Shown piece after piece: positions 45,432-55,722 of a DNA stretch of 63,373 nt. A model generated the notes under the pieces. The model did not search any database. It worked only from the letters and a program-made list of their open reading frames with translations, and was not told the origin of the DNA. Origin of the DNA: Bacteroidales bacterium (GTDB taxonomy: Bacteria; Bacteroidota; Bacteroidia; Bacteroidales; UBA12077). The position numbers were made by a program, and so were the translations under genes. Location: contig JAHOYT010000035.1 in NCBI GenBank assembly GCA_019038645.1, positions 1 to 63,373 of the forward strand, given 5' to 3'. Numbering within the stretch: the stretch's first letter is position 1; every line of letters starts with the position of its first letter.

Positions 45432-46958
45432 ATGAACGATTTAAAGCGAATTAACTCAGCATTAATTTCGGTTTATAACAAATCTGATTTAGAACCGATT
45501 ATACAAAAACTTACTGATTTAAATATTCAATTATATTCTACGGGTGGAACAAAGGAATTTATTGAAAACCTTGGTGTTAGCGTTACAGCCATCGAAGACA
45601 TAACCGACTATCCTTCGATTCTGGGAGGAAGAGTAAAAACTTTGCACCCAAAAGTTTTTGGCGGAATTCTTGCCCGAAGAGATAATGATTCAGATATTGA
45701 ACAACTTGCACAGTATAAGATTCCTGAAATAGATTTGGTTATTGTGGATTTATATCCTTTTGAAGACACAGTTGCCTCAGGAGCAGAAGAACAGGATGTA
45801 ATTGAAAAAATCGATATTGGTGGCATTTCTTTAATCAGGGCGACAGCAAAGAATTTTAAAGACACGCTAATTATTTCTTCAAAAAATCAGTATCAGGAAT
45901 TTCTTAATTTACTTGATACGAAAAACGGTGAAAGCTCTTTAGAGGATCGAAAGTTATTTGCTTTGGAAGCATTTAATGTGTCTTCGCATTACGATACCGA
46001 AATTTTTAATTATTTCAACAGAGATGTACAAAAACAGGTGTTTAAGCAAAGTTCTATTGAAGGAAATGAATTACGTTATGGCGAAAATCCTCATCAAAAG
46101 GGAATTTTCTTTGGAAAACTAGAAGACGTTTTCGATCAGTTGCATGGCAAGCAAATTTCATATAATAACCTTCTCGATATTGAAGCAGCAGTTCAGTTAA
46201 TAGCTGAATTTGATGAAACTACTTTTGCGATTTTAAAACACAATAATGCGTGCGGTATTGCTTCAAGAAATAATTTAGTTGATGCCTGGAATGACGCTTT
46301 AGCTGGCGATCCTGTTTCTGCATTTGGAGGAATCCTTATAACTAACAAAGAAGTGAGCATGAATGCTGCGATTGAAATTGACAAAATCTTTTTTGAGGTA
46401 ATTATCGCTCCTTCATACGCCAGTGATGCTTTGGAAGTATTAAAGAAAAAGAAAAACAGGATTATTCTAATTCAAAAGGCAGATCAGTTTCCTAAAACAC
46501 AGTATAGATCAATGCTGAACGGAGCTCTTGTGCAGGATAGAGATTTGAAAATGGAAGTAGCCGCTGATTTAAAAACGGCAACTAAAAATGCTCCTTCAAA
46601 AGAAGAAATAGAAGATTTATTGTTTGCAAATAAAATAGTAAAACATTCCAAATCAAATACAATTGTTTTAGCAAAAAACAAACAATTATGTGCAAGTGGT
46701 GTTGGTCAGACATCGAGAGTTGATGCACTAAAGCAAGCCATAACTAAAGCGAATAATTTCAATCTTAGCATTAAAGGAGCCGTTATGGCATCGGATGCAT
46801 TTTTCCCTTTTGCAGATTCTGTGCAAATAGCAAATGAAGCAGGTATAACTTCAGTTATTCAGCCGGGAGGATCAGTAAAGGATCAGGAATCAATTGATTA
46901 TTGCAATAAAAATGGAGTTGCAATGGTATTTACAGGAACAAGACATTTTAAACATTAA
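45432..46958 (+). CDS. purH: Bifunctional AICAR transformylase / IMP cyclohydrolase
   Basis: PurH performs the last two steps of IMP synthesis. The N-terminal cyclohydrolase domain (1-200) has SALISVYNKSDLEP, LYSTGGTKEF and GGRVKTLHPKVFGGIL; the C-terminal transformylase domain has ELRYGENPHQKG, ILKHNNACGIA, DPVSAFGGI, SDAFFPFADSV, QPGGSVKDQ and VFTGTRHFKH at the very end. At 508 residues it is of normal length. It leads the plus-strand run into mreB (36-base gap), a common order in Bacteroidota. Confidence 0.97.
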   Translation: MNDLKRINSALISVYNKSDLEPIIQKLTDLNIQLYSTGGTKEFIENLGVSVTAIEDITDYPSILGGRVKTLHPKVFGGILARRDNDSDIEQLAQYKIPEIDLVIVDLYPFEDTVASGAEEQDVIEKIDIGGISLIRATAKNFKDTLIISSKNQYQEFLNLLDTKNGESSLEDRKLFALEAFNVSSHYDTEIFNYFNRDVQKQVFKQSSIEGNELRYGENPHQKGIFFGKLEDVFDQLHGKQISYNNLLDIEAAVQLIAEFDETTFAILKHNNACGIASRNNLVDAWNDALAGDPVSAFGGILITNKEVSMNAAIEIDKIFFEVIIAPSYASDALEVLKKKKNRIILIQKADQFPKTQYRSMLNGALVQDRDLKMEVAADLKTATKNAPSKEEIEDLLFANKIVKHSKSNTIVLAKNKQLCASGVGQTSRVDALKQAITKANNFNLSIKGAVMASDAFFPFADSVQIANEAGITSVIQPGGSVKDQESIDYCNKNGVAMVFTGTRHFKH

Positions 46959-46994
46959 TATAAACCATACATTTAATTTAACAGAGGACATATA

Positions 46995-48017
46995 ATGGGA
47001 TTGTTTTCATTTTTTACCCAGGAATTAGCAATAGACTTAGGAACTGCTAATACTATCATAATTTATAACGATAAAATTGTTGTTGACGAACCATCAATTG
47101 TTGCTGTAGAACAGGCTACCGGTAAGCTTATTGCTATTGGGAAAAAAGCCCGTCAAATGCATGGTAAAACACACACAAATATTCGTACAATCAGGCCACT
47201 GAAAGATGGTGTAATTGCAGACTTTAATGCTGCTGAATTAATGATTCGCGGAATGATTAAAATGATTAATCAAAAGCCACAATTATTTGCTCCTTCTCTT
47301 AGAATGGTAGTATGTATACCTTCAGGAAGCACTGAGGTTGAAATGCGTGCTGTTCGTGATTCTTCAGAACATGCCGGAGGCCGTGATGTTTATATGATTT
47401 ACGAACCTATGGCTGCTGCAATAGGTATGGGAATTGATGTTGAAGAACCTAAAGGTAGTATGGTTGTTGATATCGGAGGAGGAACCACAGAAGTAGCTGT
47501 TATTGCGCTTGGCGGAATTGTAAGTAATAAATCAATACGTATCGCAGGTGATGCTTTTACAGCTGATATTCAGGCTTATATGCGTCATCAGCATAATATT
47601 AAAATAGGAGAAAGAACAGCCGAAGATATTAAAATTAATGTAGGATCTTGTTTGGCTGAACTTGAAAATCCTCCTGAAGATTATCTTGTTAGAGGACCGA
47701 ATCTTATGACTGCAATGCCTGTTGAAATCCCGGTTTCATATCAGGAAATTGCTCATTGTCTGGATAAATCTATTTCAAAAGTTGAAACCGCAATTTTGGG
47801 TGTGCTGGAGCAAACACCTCCTGAATTATATGCGGATATAGTTAACGATGGAGTTTACCTTGCAGGTGGTGGTGCATTAATGAGAGGTCTGGATAAACGG
47901 TTAACCGATAAAATAGGAATACAATTTCATGTTGCTGAAGACCCTTTGCATGCTGTTGCCCGTGGAACAGGAATTTCATTGAAAAATGCCGATAAGTTTT
48001 CATTCCTGATGAGATAG
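46995..48017 (+). CDS. mreB: Rod-shape-determining actin homologue MreB
   Basis: MreB forms membrane-bound filaments that guide lateral wall growth. The 340 residues show all actin-fold motifs: IDLGTANTIIIYND (phosphate 1), RMVVCIPSG, YEPMAAAIGMGI, VVDIGGGTTEVAVIALGG (phosphate 2) and LAGGGALMRGLDKRL (adenosine). The start at 46995 is preceded by AGAGGA, one of the few purine-rich ribosome sites here. It is the first of mreB-mreC-mreD-mrdA-rodA. Confidence 0.97.
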   Translation: MGLFSFFTQELAIDLGTANTIIIYNDKIVVDEPSIVAVEQATGKLIAIGKKARQMHGKTHTNIRTIRPLKDGVIADFNAAELMIRGMIKMINQKPQLFAPSLRMVVCIPSGSTEVEMRAVRDSSEHAGGRDVYMIYEPMAAAIGMGIDVEEPKGSMVVDIGGGTTEVAVIALGGIVSNKSIRIAGDAFTADIQAYMRHQHNIKIGERTAEDIKINVGSCLAELENPPEDYLVRGPNLMTAMPVEIPVSYQEIAHCLDKSISKVETAILGVLEQTPPELYADIVNDGVYLAGGGALMRGLDKRLTDKIGIQFHVAEDPLHAVARGTGISLKNADKFSFLMR

Positions 48018-48047
48018 TGAAAATAAATTCTGATAAGTAATTTTAAA

Positions 48048-48878
48048 ATGAGAAGCTTACTAAACTTTTTATTGCGAATACATTTTTTGTTATTATTTAT
48101 ACTTATCGAAATTTTTTCAATAACACTTTTAATCAATAATAATAACTTTCATAAAGCAAGATTTGTAAATTATACAAAGCAGATTGCTGGTAATCTTTAT
48201 ACAAGAACTGCAAGCCTGAAACAATATTTGTCTTTGGCTGAGGAAAATCAACGATTAACCAAAGAAAATAACAGACTTCTTAATATTATTGAATCAACGT
48301 ATAAATCTGATGAGATATTTTTTCGTACTGTAAAAGATACGATTTTTAATCAAAGATATCAGTATACTCCTGCCCGGATTATTAATAATTCTGTTAATAA
48401 AAAACATAACTTTATTACTCTTAACAAAGGAAGTCAGCAGGGATTAAAACCAGAGATGGCAGTAGTTTCCGAAGGGAGTGTTGTAGGAGTAGTGAAAGGA
48501 GTATCGAAGAATTATGCAACTGTAATATCTTTATTGAATCTTGATTTAAGAATTAGTTCAAAGATTAAGAAAAACGGATATTTTGGTTCTCTGATGTGGG
48601 AAGGAAAAGGATATCAGACTGCAATTTTAAATGAAATACCACTAAATGCAGATATTCAGATTGGCGATACTATAATTACCAGTGGTTTTTCATCGATATA
48701 TCCGGAAGGAATTTTGATCGGGTTTATTGAGGATTTTACTGAAAAAGGCGGTAGCTTTTACGAAATTAAGGTTAAATTATCAACAGATTTTAAACGGCTT
48801 GATAACGTTAATGTTATTGGTAATTTGTTACAAACTGAAAAAATTGAATTAGAAAAACAAGCTGAAGGAAATGATTAA
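48048..48878 (+). CDS. mreC: Rod-shape-determining protein MreC
   Basis: MreC is a bitopic periplasmic protein that activates PBP2. A membrane segment lies at 8-28; a coiled-coil with EENQRLTKENNRLLN at about 64-78 follows, and then the beta-sheet core domain with the characteristic NKGSQQGLKPEMAVVSEGSVVG and ISSKIKKNGYFGSL. At 276 residues the length is normal. The gene overlaps mreD by eight bases and follows mreB by 30, so all are co-translated. Confidence 0.95.
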   Translation: MRSLLNFLLRIHFLLLFILIEIFSITLLINNNNFHKARFVNYTKQIAGNLYTRTASLKQYLSLAEENQRLTKENNRLLNIIESTYKSDEIFFRTVKDTIFNQRYQYTPARIINNSVNKKHNFITLNKGSQQGLKPEMAVVSEGSVVGVVKGVSKNYATVISLLNLDLRISSKIKKNGYFGSLMWEGKGYQTAILNEIPLNADIQIGDTIITSGFSSIYPEGILIGFIEDFTEKGGSFYEIKVKLSTDFKRLDNVNVIGNLLQTEKIELEKQAEGND

Positions 48879-49386
48879 ATTATTACCCCGTTATATAATG
48901 AGTTTTATTTTGCTTGTTTTCTTACAGGTATTTATCCTTAATAATATTCAGTTTAGCGGGTATATTAATCCATATATTTATGTGTTATTTATTTTGGTTC
49001 TGCCATTTGAAACTCCTAAATGGTTGCTTTTAGTAATTGCTTTAATCCTTGGTTTAACGGTTGATTTATTTTCTAATACTCCTGGTATGCATAGTTCGGC
49101 TACCGTTTTTATGGCTTTTTTACGTCCGTATGTATTAAAGATTATATCTCCAAGAGATGGTTATGAATCAGAAACATTGCCTCAATTAAAACATTATGGA
49201 TCGGCTTGGTTTATAAGGTATTCGGCTATCCTGATTTTTACTCATCATCTGTTCTTATTTTATATTGAGGTATTCAGGTTCTCGGAGTTTTTTGCTACAT
49301 TTCTAAGGGTTATTTTAAGTTCTGTATTTACTATTATTTTAGTTTTAATTAGTCAGTATTTTTATCGTAAGGATATCAGACGGTAA
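48871..49386 (+). CDS. mreD: Rod-shape-determining protein MreD
   Basis: A 171-residue membrane protein with five hydrophobic segments (about 8-25, 30-45, 48-66, 106-125, 144-163) and the family motif PFETPKWLLLVIALILGLTVD followed by FSNTPGMHSSATVFMAFLRP. MreD bridges MreC and the PBP2-RodA synthase in the membrane. It overlaps mreC by eight bases, indicating translational coupling. Sequence conservation in this family is low, but position and topology make the call firm. Confidence 0.92.
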   Translation: MIKLLPRYIMSFILLVFLQVFILNNIQFSGYINPYIYVLFILVLPFETPKWLLLVIALILGLTVDLFSNTPGMHSSATVFMAFLRPYVLKIISPRDGYESETLPQLKHYGSAWFIRYSAILIFTHHLFLFYIEVFRFSEFFATFLRVILSSVFTIILVLISQYFYRKDIRR

Positions 49387-49409
49387 AAGATAAATTAATT
49401 TTATTCAGA

Positions 49410-51251
49410 GTGGATTCTTTTGCTAACAGAAGACATATTATTCGGTTTATTATCATACTTATAGGGTTGATATTTACTATAAAACTATTTATTCTTCAGG
49501 TAGTTGATAGTTCTTATAAGCTCACAGCAAGCAGTAATGTTCTCAGATATGTAACTCAGTTTCCAGCCCGCGGATTAATTTATGACAGAAACGGAGAGCT
49601 ACTTGTTTATAATGAAGCAACTTATGATTTAATGGTTGTTCCGAATCAATTAATGCCATTCGACACTACAGAGTTTTGTCAAATTCTTAATCTTAAAAAA
49701 GAATATGTACAAGAAGCTATCAAAAGAGCCAGGAAATTTTCTATATACAATTCATCGGTTTTTTTAAAGCAGGTATCATCAAGAACTTATGCTAATCTGC
49801 AGGAAAAACTTTACAAATATCCCGGATTTTATGTTCAGGCACGGACGTTAAGAAAATATCCTTCGGATATTGGTGCTCACCTGCTTGGATATGTGGGTGA
49901 AGTAAATGAAAAAATAATCGAAAAAGATGATTATTATAAATCCGGAGATTATATAGGAATTAGTGGTATTGAACAATCCTATGAAGAGTATATTAGAGGG
50001 AAAAAAGGAGTAAATGTATATTTGGTTGATGTTCATAACAGAATAAAGGGAACGTATGCTAATGGACGCCTGGACAAACAGGCAGTTGTTGGGTCTAATA
50101 TTATATCAACTATTGATGCAGATCTTCAGGCTTATGGCGAGAAATTAATGAAAAATAAAATTGGAAGTATTGTGGCAATAGAACCTTCTTCGGGAGAAAT
50201 CCTTGCTATTGTATCAACACCTTCCTATAACCCTGAATTGTTGGTTGGTCGTAAAAGAACAGAAAATTATGTGGATTTGATGTCTGACTCACTTAAGCCC
50301 CTTTTTAACAGAGCATTAATGGCGCAGTATCCTCCGGGATCAACTTTTAAGGTAATTAATGCTCTTATTGGATTACAGGAAAAAGTTTTATTTCCATACA
50401 CCAAATATGATTGTGAAGGAGCATACTACGCAGGAAGGCTAAGGGTTGGATGCCATTTTCATAAAACACCACTGAATTTGATAGAATCAATTCAAATGTC
50501 ATGTAATACGTATTACTGCAATGTTTTTAGAAGTATTTTGGATAACAGGAAATATCCATCAATTCGGGAATCTTTTGATCTGTGGAGAGAATATGTTATG
50601 TCATTTGGATTCGGAACATATCTGAACAGCGATTTTAGTAATGAACTTAAGGGACTGGTTCCTACAAAACAAACCTATGACAAGATATACGGGGAAAGAG
50701 GATGGAGGTCACTTACCCTAATTTCAATGGCAATTGGACAGGGAGAGCTGGGAACAACACCACTTCAAATGGCAAATATGACTGCTGCGATTGCAAATCG
50801 TGGTTTTTATTATATACCGCACAGCGTAAAAGAAATTGAAGGTGATCATGTTCTTGACAATCGTTTTTTCGAAAAACAGTACACAAAAATAGATTCAAAT
50901 TATTTTGAATTAGCAATTGAAGGAATGGATCTGGCCGTTAACGGAGAGGCTGGAACCGGGAGTACAGCCAGAACAGCACAAATCTCAAATATTACAGTTT
51001 GTGGTAAAACAGGAACAGCAGAAAACCCTCATGGAGAGGACCATTCAATTTTTATAGCATTTGCACCCAAAGAAAAACCCGAAATAGCTATTGCAGTATA
51101 TATTGAAAACGGAGGATTTGGAGGTACATGGGCTGCTCCAACAGCAAAATTGATGATAGAGGAATATTTGAATGATTCTATATCAGTTCCGTGGTGGGAA
51201 GAATATATTTTAAATGCAGAAATTAATTATAATAATGCAGAGAAGGATTAA
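49410..51251 (+). CDS. mrdA: Penicillin-binding protein 2, elongasome transpeptidase
   Basis: PBP2 cross-links peptidoglycan together with RodA. The frame starts with GTG. After the membrane anchor (about 9-29) come the pedestal domain (PARGLIYDRNGELLVYN) and the transpeptidase with the active-site PPGSTFKVINA (Ser-x-x-Lys), SCN in QMSCNTYYCN and VCGKTGTAENPHGEDHS (Lys-Thr-Gly). At 613 residues it is typical. Its last 17 bases overlap the start of rodA, its partner glycosyltransferase. Confidence 0.96.
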   Translation: MDSFANRRHIIRFIIILIGLIFTIKLFILQVVDSSYKLTASSNVLRYVTQFPARGLIYDRNGELLVYNEATYDLMVVPNQLMPFDTTEFCQILNLKKEYVQEAIKRARKFSIYNSSVFLKQVSSRTYANLQEKLYKYPGFYVQARTLRKYPSDIGAHLLGYVGEVNEKIIEKDDYYKSGDYIGISGIEQSYEEYIRGKKGVNVYLVDVHNRIKGTYANGRLDKQAVVGSNIISTIDADLQAYGEKLMKNKIGSIVAIEPSSGEILAIVSTPSYNPELLVGRKRTENYVDLMSDSLKPLFNRALMAQYPPGSTFKVINALIGLQEKVLFPYTKYDCEGAYYAGRLRVGCHFHKTPLNLIESIQMSCNTYYCNVFRSILDNRKYPSIRESFDLWREYVMSFGFGTYLNSDFSNELKGLVPTKQTYDKIYGERGWRSLTLISMAIGQGELGTTPLQMANMTAAIANRGFYYIPHSVKEIEGDHVLDNRFFEKQYTKIDSNYFELAIEGMDLAVNGEAGTGSTARTAQISNITVCGKTGTAENPHGEDHSIFIAFAPKEKPEIAIAVYIENGGFGGTWAAPTAKLMIEEYLNDSISVPWWEEYILNAEINYNNAEKD

Positions 51252-52659
51252 CATATGGAGTAGTATTGACTGGCTAACAGTTACGATTTATTTAGTACTT
51301 GTTTTTTTAGGCTGGATAAATATTTATGCTGCTGTTTATAATGAAGATCATCAGAGTATTCTCGATTTTTCGCAACGTTACGGAAAGCAATTAATATGGA
51401 TTTCTGCTGCACTTGTAATTGCATTTATTGTATTTGTTATTGACATTAATTTTTATTCTTATTTTGCATATATCTTTTATGGTATATTGATTGTTGTTTT
51501 AATTGGAGTATTAATATTTGGAAAAGAAATTCACGGCGCCCGATCGTGGTATGAGTTAGGGAATATACGCATACAACCAGCCGAGTTTGCTAAAATTGCA
51601 ACGGCCCTGGCCCTGGCCCGATATTTAACCTCATATAATTTACAGATAAATACAGTAAAGTCATATGTAAGAATTGCAGCAATTATTTTAATTCCTTCAG
51701 TGTTGATTTTAATGCAAAACGATACCGGATCAGCACTGGTTTATTTTGCCTTTATTTTTGTTTTGTATCGCGAAGGAATCTCTGAAAGCATTATTTTACT
51801 GGGTTTATTCGTAATAATATTATTTATCCTCGCTCTTGTAATTGATACGCTTATAATTATTTTGTTATCAATTGGCGTGGTATTTATTATTTTTTGGTTT
51901 CTAAACCGAAAAATTAAACATACCGGTATTGCTTTTATTGTTCTTTTATTTGCTTCTTCTGCAATTTATGGTTTAAATGAAGTTCTTAATGCGGGCTTAT
52001 CGTATTATTATATTTTGTTAATTTCACTTGGAATATCCGGACTTGTATATATAATTCTTGCTATTAGTTATAAAATAAAAAATGTTGCTCTACTTCTGAT
52101 ATTTTTGATAGGATCTATCGCATTTACATATTCTGTAGATTATGTTTTTAACAATTTTCTTGAGCAACATCAGCAAAAAAGAATTAATGTTGTTTTAGGT
52201 CTGGAATCTGATCCATATGGAGTAGAATATAATGTAAACCAATCGAAAATTGCAATTGGCTCGGGCGGATTAACAGGAAAGGGTTTTTTGCGGGGCACTC
52301 AAACAAAATTTGATTTTGTGCCTGAGCAAAGCACTGATTTTATATTTTGTACAATAGGAGAAGAATGGGGATTTCTGGGGACGTTGTTTGTTGTTTTACT
52401 ATTTATTTTCTTTTTATACAGGCTTATTGGCTTGGCTGAGCGGCAACGTTCGTCTTTTAGCAGAATATACGGATACGGAGTTGTATCTGTCTTTCTGTTT
52501 CATATAGTTATTAATATAGGAATGACAATTGGTCTGGTTCCGGTAATAGGTATTCCGCTTCCCTTTTTTAGTTATGGAGGATCTTCCTTATGGGCGTTTA
52601 CAATTTTGTTGTTTATTTTCCTGAGACTTGATGCAAGCAGACTGGAGTTGCTCCAGTAA
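51235..52659 (+). CDS. rodA: SEDS-family peptidoglycan glycosyltransferase RodA
   Basis: RodA polymerises lipid II into glycan strands in the elongasome. The ATG at 51235 lies inside the end of mrdA; an earlier in-frame ATG at 51214 is possible but less likely. Key segments are HGARSWYELGNIRIQPAEFAK, LMQNDTGSALVYFAFIFVLYR, the GKGFLRGTQTKFDFVPEQSTDFIF loop and IPLPFFSYGGSSLWAF. At 474 residues it is longer than E. coli RodA (370), with extra hydrophobic segments between about 195 and 300, as in other Bacteroidota. It ends the mre run and converges on kamA. Confidence 0.95.
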   Translation: MQRRINIWSSIDWLTVTIYLVLVFLGWINIYAAVYNEDHQSILDFSQRYGKQLIWISAALVIAFIVFVIDINFYSYFAYIFYGILIVVLIGVLIFGKEIHGARSWYELGNIRIQPAEFAKIATALALARYLTSYNLQINTVKSYVRIAAIILIPSVLILMQNDTGSALVYFAFIFVLYREGISESIILLGLFVIILFILALVIDTLIIILLSIGVVFIIFWFLNRKIKHTGIAFIVLLFASSAIYGLNEVLNAGLSYYYILLISLGISGLVYIILAISYKIKNVALLLIFLIGSIAFTYSVDYVFNNFLEQHQQKRINVVLGLESDPYGVEYNVNQSKIAIGSGGLTGKGFLRGTQTKFDFVPEQSTDFIFCTIGEEWGFLGTLFVVLLFIFFLYRLIGLAERQRSSFSRIYGYGVVSVFLFHIVINIGMTIGLVPVIGIPLPFFSYGGSSLWAFTILLFIFLRLDASRLELLQ

Positions 52660-52676
52660 ATATCTTATCAGAAATA

Positions 52677-54860
52677 TTATAATTTCAGGTTGGAGAATTC
52701 ATTCGTAATTTCAAAATTGTATTTTGGATATTCAAAAACAGGAAATCTTCTTTCAGTTTCACCTATGGAATAGCCCCATATTGTTCCATAATCTTCGCGG
52801 GTTTCTCCCATTCGTTCTAATTGCTTTAAGTATTCACCTATTGGCTTGGATTCAACGATAATAACATCATCCATATTATTAATAATTGGACTATGGTTAC
52901 GTGTAGAATCATGATCGAATTTTAATATCCTTCGTCCACGACGTGTAATTCCTATTGTTCTGAATGTAAGGCTTTTTCCTACGCCTGGAAGGTTTATCAC
53001 ATTTCTGTCGGTTGCCAAAAAGGGTAAATTTTCCTGGTCGCGCAGATAATTAATATTCTCAATCATATTACTTGCATTAAGCTGGTAAGTTTTTAAGAGC
53101 TCAATGTATTTTTGAGGAATTTTACCAATTCTTTTTTCTTCCAGTTGCTCCTGAACGGCTCTGGCATTTGTGGCAAAATTATTATAATTCTCCATATAAC
53201 CTTTAACAGAAAATGTATAATAAGTAATAACACCGATATCATTTAAAACTTTACGTAATTTGTTAGTATGACCTCTGCGTGAAGCAGCAGCTGTAAACAC
53301 AAGCTGATTTGTAACTGTCCATCCTGCTCTGGCAATTTTATCTATGCAGTCTTTTACTTCAGGTGTAATTTCTATTGCAGATTCAAAATGAGTTTGTATA
53401 ACAAACTGATGAATTCCTATTTGAGATGCCTTGTCTTTAAAATCTGTTAATATCTTTATTAATTCCGGAGTAACCCTCTGTGGCAAATAAACCGGCAATC
53501 TTGTTCCTAATCTAACTCTAAGCATTTCAGCATGCTTTTCCCCTTCCGGAAGTTCTTTATTTTTCTCTCTTTTATTATTTGCCATTTCATAAACAGCATC
53601 AAGGATTTCTTTAAGAGATCTGTCGGAACTCATTAAGGCATCACCTCCTGTAATCAGAATATCTCTTAGTTGATTGTCGTTTTCGAAATATTCAAGCAAG
53701 CGATTCAACTTGTCCGGCCATTTTTCTGTAGGTTGAAGTTTTTTCAGATCAAAATTTAAGTTGCCTCTTTGGAAATCATACATACGTTGACAAGAAGCAC
53801 ATAATCCACCACAAGCCCGTCCCATTGAATCCGGAATAAGAATTGCGACCTCCGGATATCTTCTGTGTAAACTATGTGCTGAGGGTAGAATCCATCCTGC
53901 CGCATTTGGTTTTCCGCGTTCAACAATATCTTCTTTTTCCCATGCAACAATATGTCCAAATTCGTGAACTAATTCTTTACTATAAATAATGTAGTCCCGT
54001 ATTGCTGCATCGGCATGATTTTTCTTTCTTTTGTCAGTATCCAGTAAAGAAAGATAATACGGATTAACAAAGAATGGAATACCTTCTGCTTCCGCTTCTT
54101 TTAAAACTTGCATGGTATCGTTATCTAACGAATAATCCAGCATTCGGTTTAATAAATCAGGATTTCTAATAGCAAATTTTAAATGAAACAATTTGCTGTT
54201 CCACCATTCGTTTATTTTATTTATTTTTTCTTCAAAAGATAATTCCGGTTCAAAATAAAATCTGGCACTTTTTATTTTACCCGAATCAATTAAATCTATA
54301 ATGATATTTATGATTCGTTCTTTATTTTTTTGCCTTTTTTCAATAATGTCCTGATCCAGTCCTGACGGATGTTTGCTCATCCACTGCTCAATCTGTTCTC
54401 TCGAAGGTGTTTTGTATTTTTTACTACCCGAAAATTGCCTGAACAACTCCAGCATATCTAAAAAAAAGCAGTATTTACCTCCACCTGTTCCATCTTTAGC
54501 AGCAAGCCACAAAATCTTAAATGGGGTATTTATTCTCTTTTGCCCACGAACATTTAAATCTGTGTATATTTGATCTGTATGATCAATATAATCCAGAATT
54601 CGAATAGCGGCAATTTCCTGCCATTTTATTTTCTCAAAAGCTTTTCGTCCGGAGGCCTTTTTTTTATAGTAATTAAAAGCCAGCTCATTATTTTTCAGCT
54701 CAGATTCAGCCCATTTTTTTAAAGATTTATTTACCTCAAGATCATTTTCCGAATTCAATAATATTTCTTTAAGTCTCGGGTTTTCATCAAGTATCTCATT
54801 TAATTTAACTTGTGACTTGTGACTAATTTGAACTTTTTCTTCTGCTGAATAACTGGCCAT
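52677..54860 (-). CDS. Long KamA-family (lysine 2,3-aminomutase-like) radical SAM protein
   Basis: A 727-residue protein from the ATG at 54860 (an in-frame TTG is four codons earlier). The radical SAM motif CGGLCASCQRMY (C350, C354, C357) lies in the middle, followed by ITGGDALMSSDRSLKEIL, RLPVYLPQRVTPELI and a late NLPGVGKSLTF, the probable position of the PLP-binding Lys of aminomutases. True lysine 2,3-aminomutases have about 420 residues, so 300 extra lie before the cluster motif, including LVHEFGHIVAW. Substrate unknown; beta-amino acid formation is the family activity. Confidence 0.85.
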   Translation of the reverse strand: MASYSAEEKVQISHKSQVKLNEILDENPRLKEILLNSENDLEVNKSLKKWAESELKNNELAFNYYKKKASGRKAFEKIKWQEIAAIRILDYIDHTDQIYTDLNVRGQKRINTPFKILWLAAKDGTGGGKYCFFLDMLELFRQFSGSKKYKTPSREQIEQWMSKHPSGLDQDIIEKRQKNKERIINIIIDLIDSGKIKSARFYFEPELSFEEKINKINEWWNSKLFHLKFAIRNPDLLNRMLDYSLDNDTMQVLKEAEAEGIPFFVNPYYLSLLDTDKRKKNHADAAIRDYIIYSKELVHEFGHIVAWEKEDIVERGKPNAAGWILPSAHSLHRRYPEVAILIPDSMGRACGGLCASCQRMYDFQRGNLNFDLKKLQPTEKWPDKLNRLLEYFENDNQLRDILITGGDALMSSDRSLKEILDAVYEMANNKREKNKELPEGEKHAEMLRVRLGTRLPVYLPQRVTPELIKILTDFKDKASQIGIHQFVIQTHFESAIEITPEVKDCIDKIARAGWTVTNQLVFTAAASRRGHTNKLRKVLNDIGVITYYTFSVKGYMENYNNFATNARAVQEQLEEKRIGKIPQKYIELLKTYQLNASNMIENINYLRDQENLPFLATDRNVINLPGVGKSLTFRTIGITRRGRRILKFDHDSTRNHSPIINNMDDVIIVESKPIGEYLKQLERMGETREDYGTIWGYSIGETERRFPVFEYPKYNFEITNEFSNLKL

Positions 54861-55036
54861 CTCTCTTATCAATTTAGATACTTCAAAAATATGATCTGCT
54901 ATACTTAATTATTTAAAAATTAAATGCAGCTTTAATAAATCCTTATCACAAGAATAAAATCAAAAAAGGATTTTTCAGGAAAGGCAAAATTATTGAAAAA
55001 CGAGCAGAAATAAAAGTTGTAATGTGGTTAAAAGAA

Positions 55037-55633
55037 CTAAATCTCCTTAAAATCTATCTTATGCACTGTTTTTATGTAATATATGATATCAGAAAAAAAC
55101 AATTTAAAATTTTGCTTAAGGAATTCATAATTTTCTTTCATTACTTCAATCGCAAAATCGGAGTGGTCAGGCAAGGAAGTGTATTTCGACATGGTGCTTA
55201 AAACGGATCTGATACCTTCAACATCTTTATATGAATACAGTCTGTTATTAGAAATAAGCTTAGGAACAAAGACCTGAACTTCGGCAGGAAGCATATCGTT
55301 GTATTTTAAAAGCAAATTGTGAAAATCATCAATATAATCCTTTAATTCAATAAACGAATATTTTGACCAGCTAATAGCCAGAAAGTGATCATACACTATA
55401 TCCATAACAACACCTGCATACTTTCTGTATTTAGGAGCAAATAGTAATTTAGTATCAAGTGTATGTGTATTTTTATCTGTGAAAGAGTCTATAAATCTGT
55501 GCAATAATATTCCTTCTTTAATTTTTTCGGGATAAATATGATACCCACTTCCTTTCACATAATCTCCTATGAAGTTGCCTATTTTAACTTCTTCATTATC
55601 GCCGGAAAGATATATGTGTGCAAGAAAGTTCAT
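55037..55633 (-). CDS. Acyl carrier protein phosphodiesterase-like protein
   Basis: A 198-residue protein of the AcpH/DUF479 group, HD-superfamily-like hydrolases that in E. coli remove 4'-phosphopantetheine from holo-ACP. Start MNFLAHIYLSG, then GNFIGDYVKG, GILLHRFIDSFTDKN and MDIVYDHFLAISW, in which the His and Asp residues match the metal site. The E. coli gene is dispensable. The annotation by family is good, but the physiological role here is inferred. It stands alone, with 176 bases to kamA and a 282-base divergent spacer to the P-loop protein gene. Confidence 0.87.
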   Translation of the reverse strand: MNFLAHIYLSGDNEEVKIGNFIGDYVKGSGYHIYPEKIKEGILLHRFIDSFTDKNTHTLDTKLLFAPKYRKYAGVVMDIVYDHFLAISWSKYSFIELKDYIDDFHNLLLKYNDMLPAEVQVFVPKLISNNRLYSYKDVEGIRSVLSTMSKYTSLPDHSDFAIEVMKENYEFLKQNFKLFFSDIIYYIKTVHKIDFKEI

Positions 55634-55722
55634 TAAATGGTTTAGATAAAATATGAATACTATACTAATTTACGTATGTTTTTGCTAATTTGTTCAAACC
55701 GTTGACCATTTACCCTTTTTTT

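Noticed and set aside
52641-52657. Hairpin ACTGGAG-ttg-CTCCAGT over the rodA stop codon as terminator
   Set aside because: A neat 7-base stem but with no T tract on either strand; kept only as a note.
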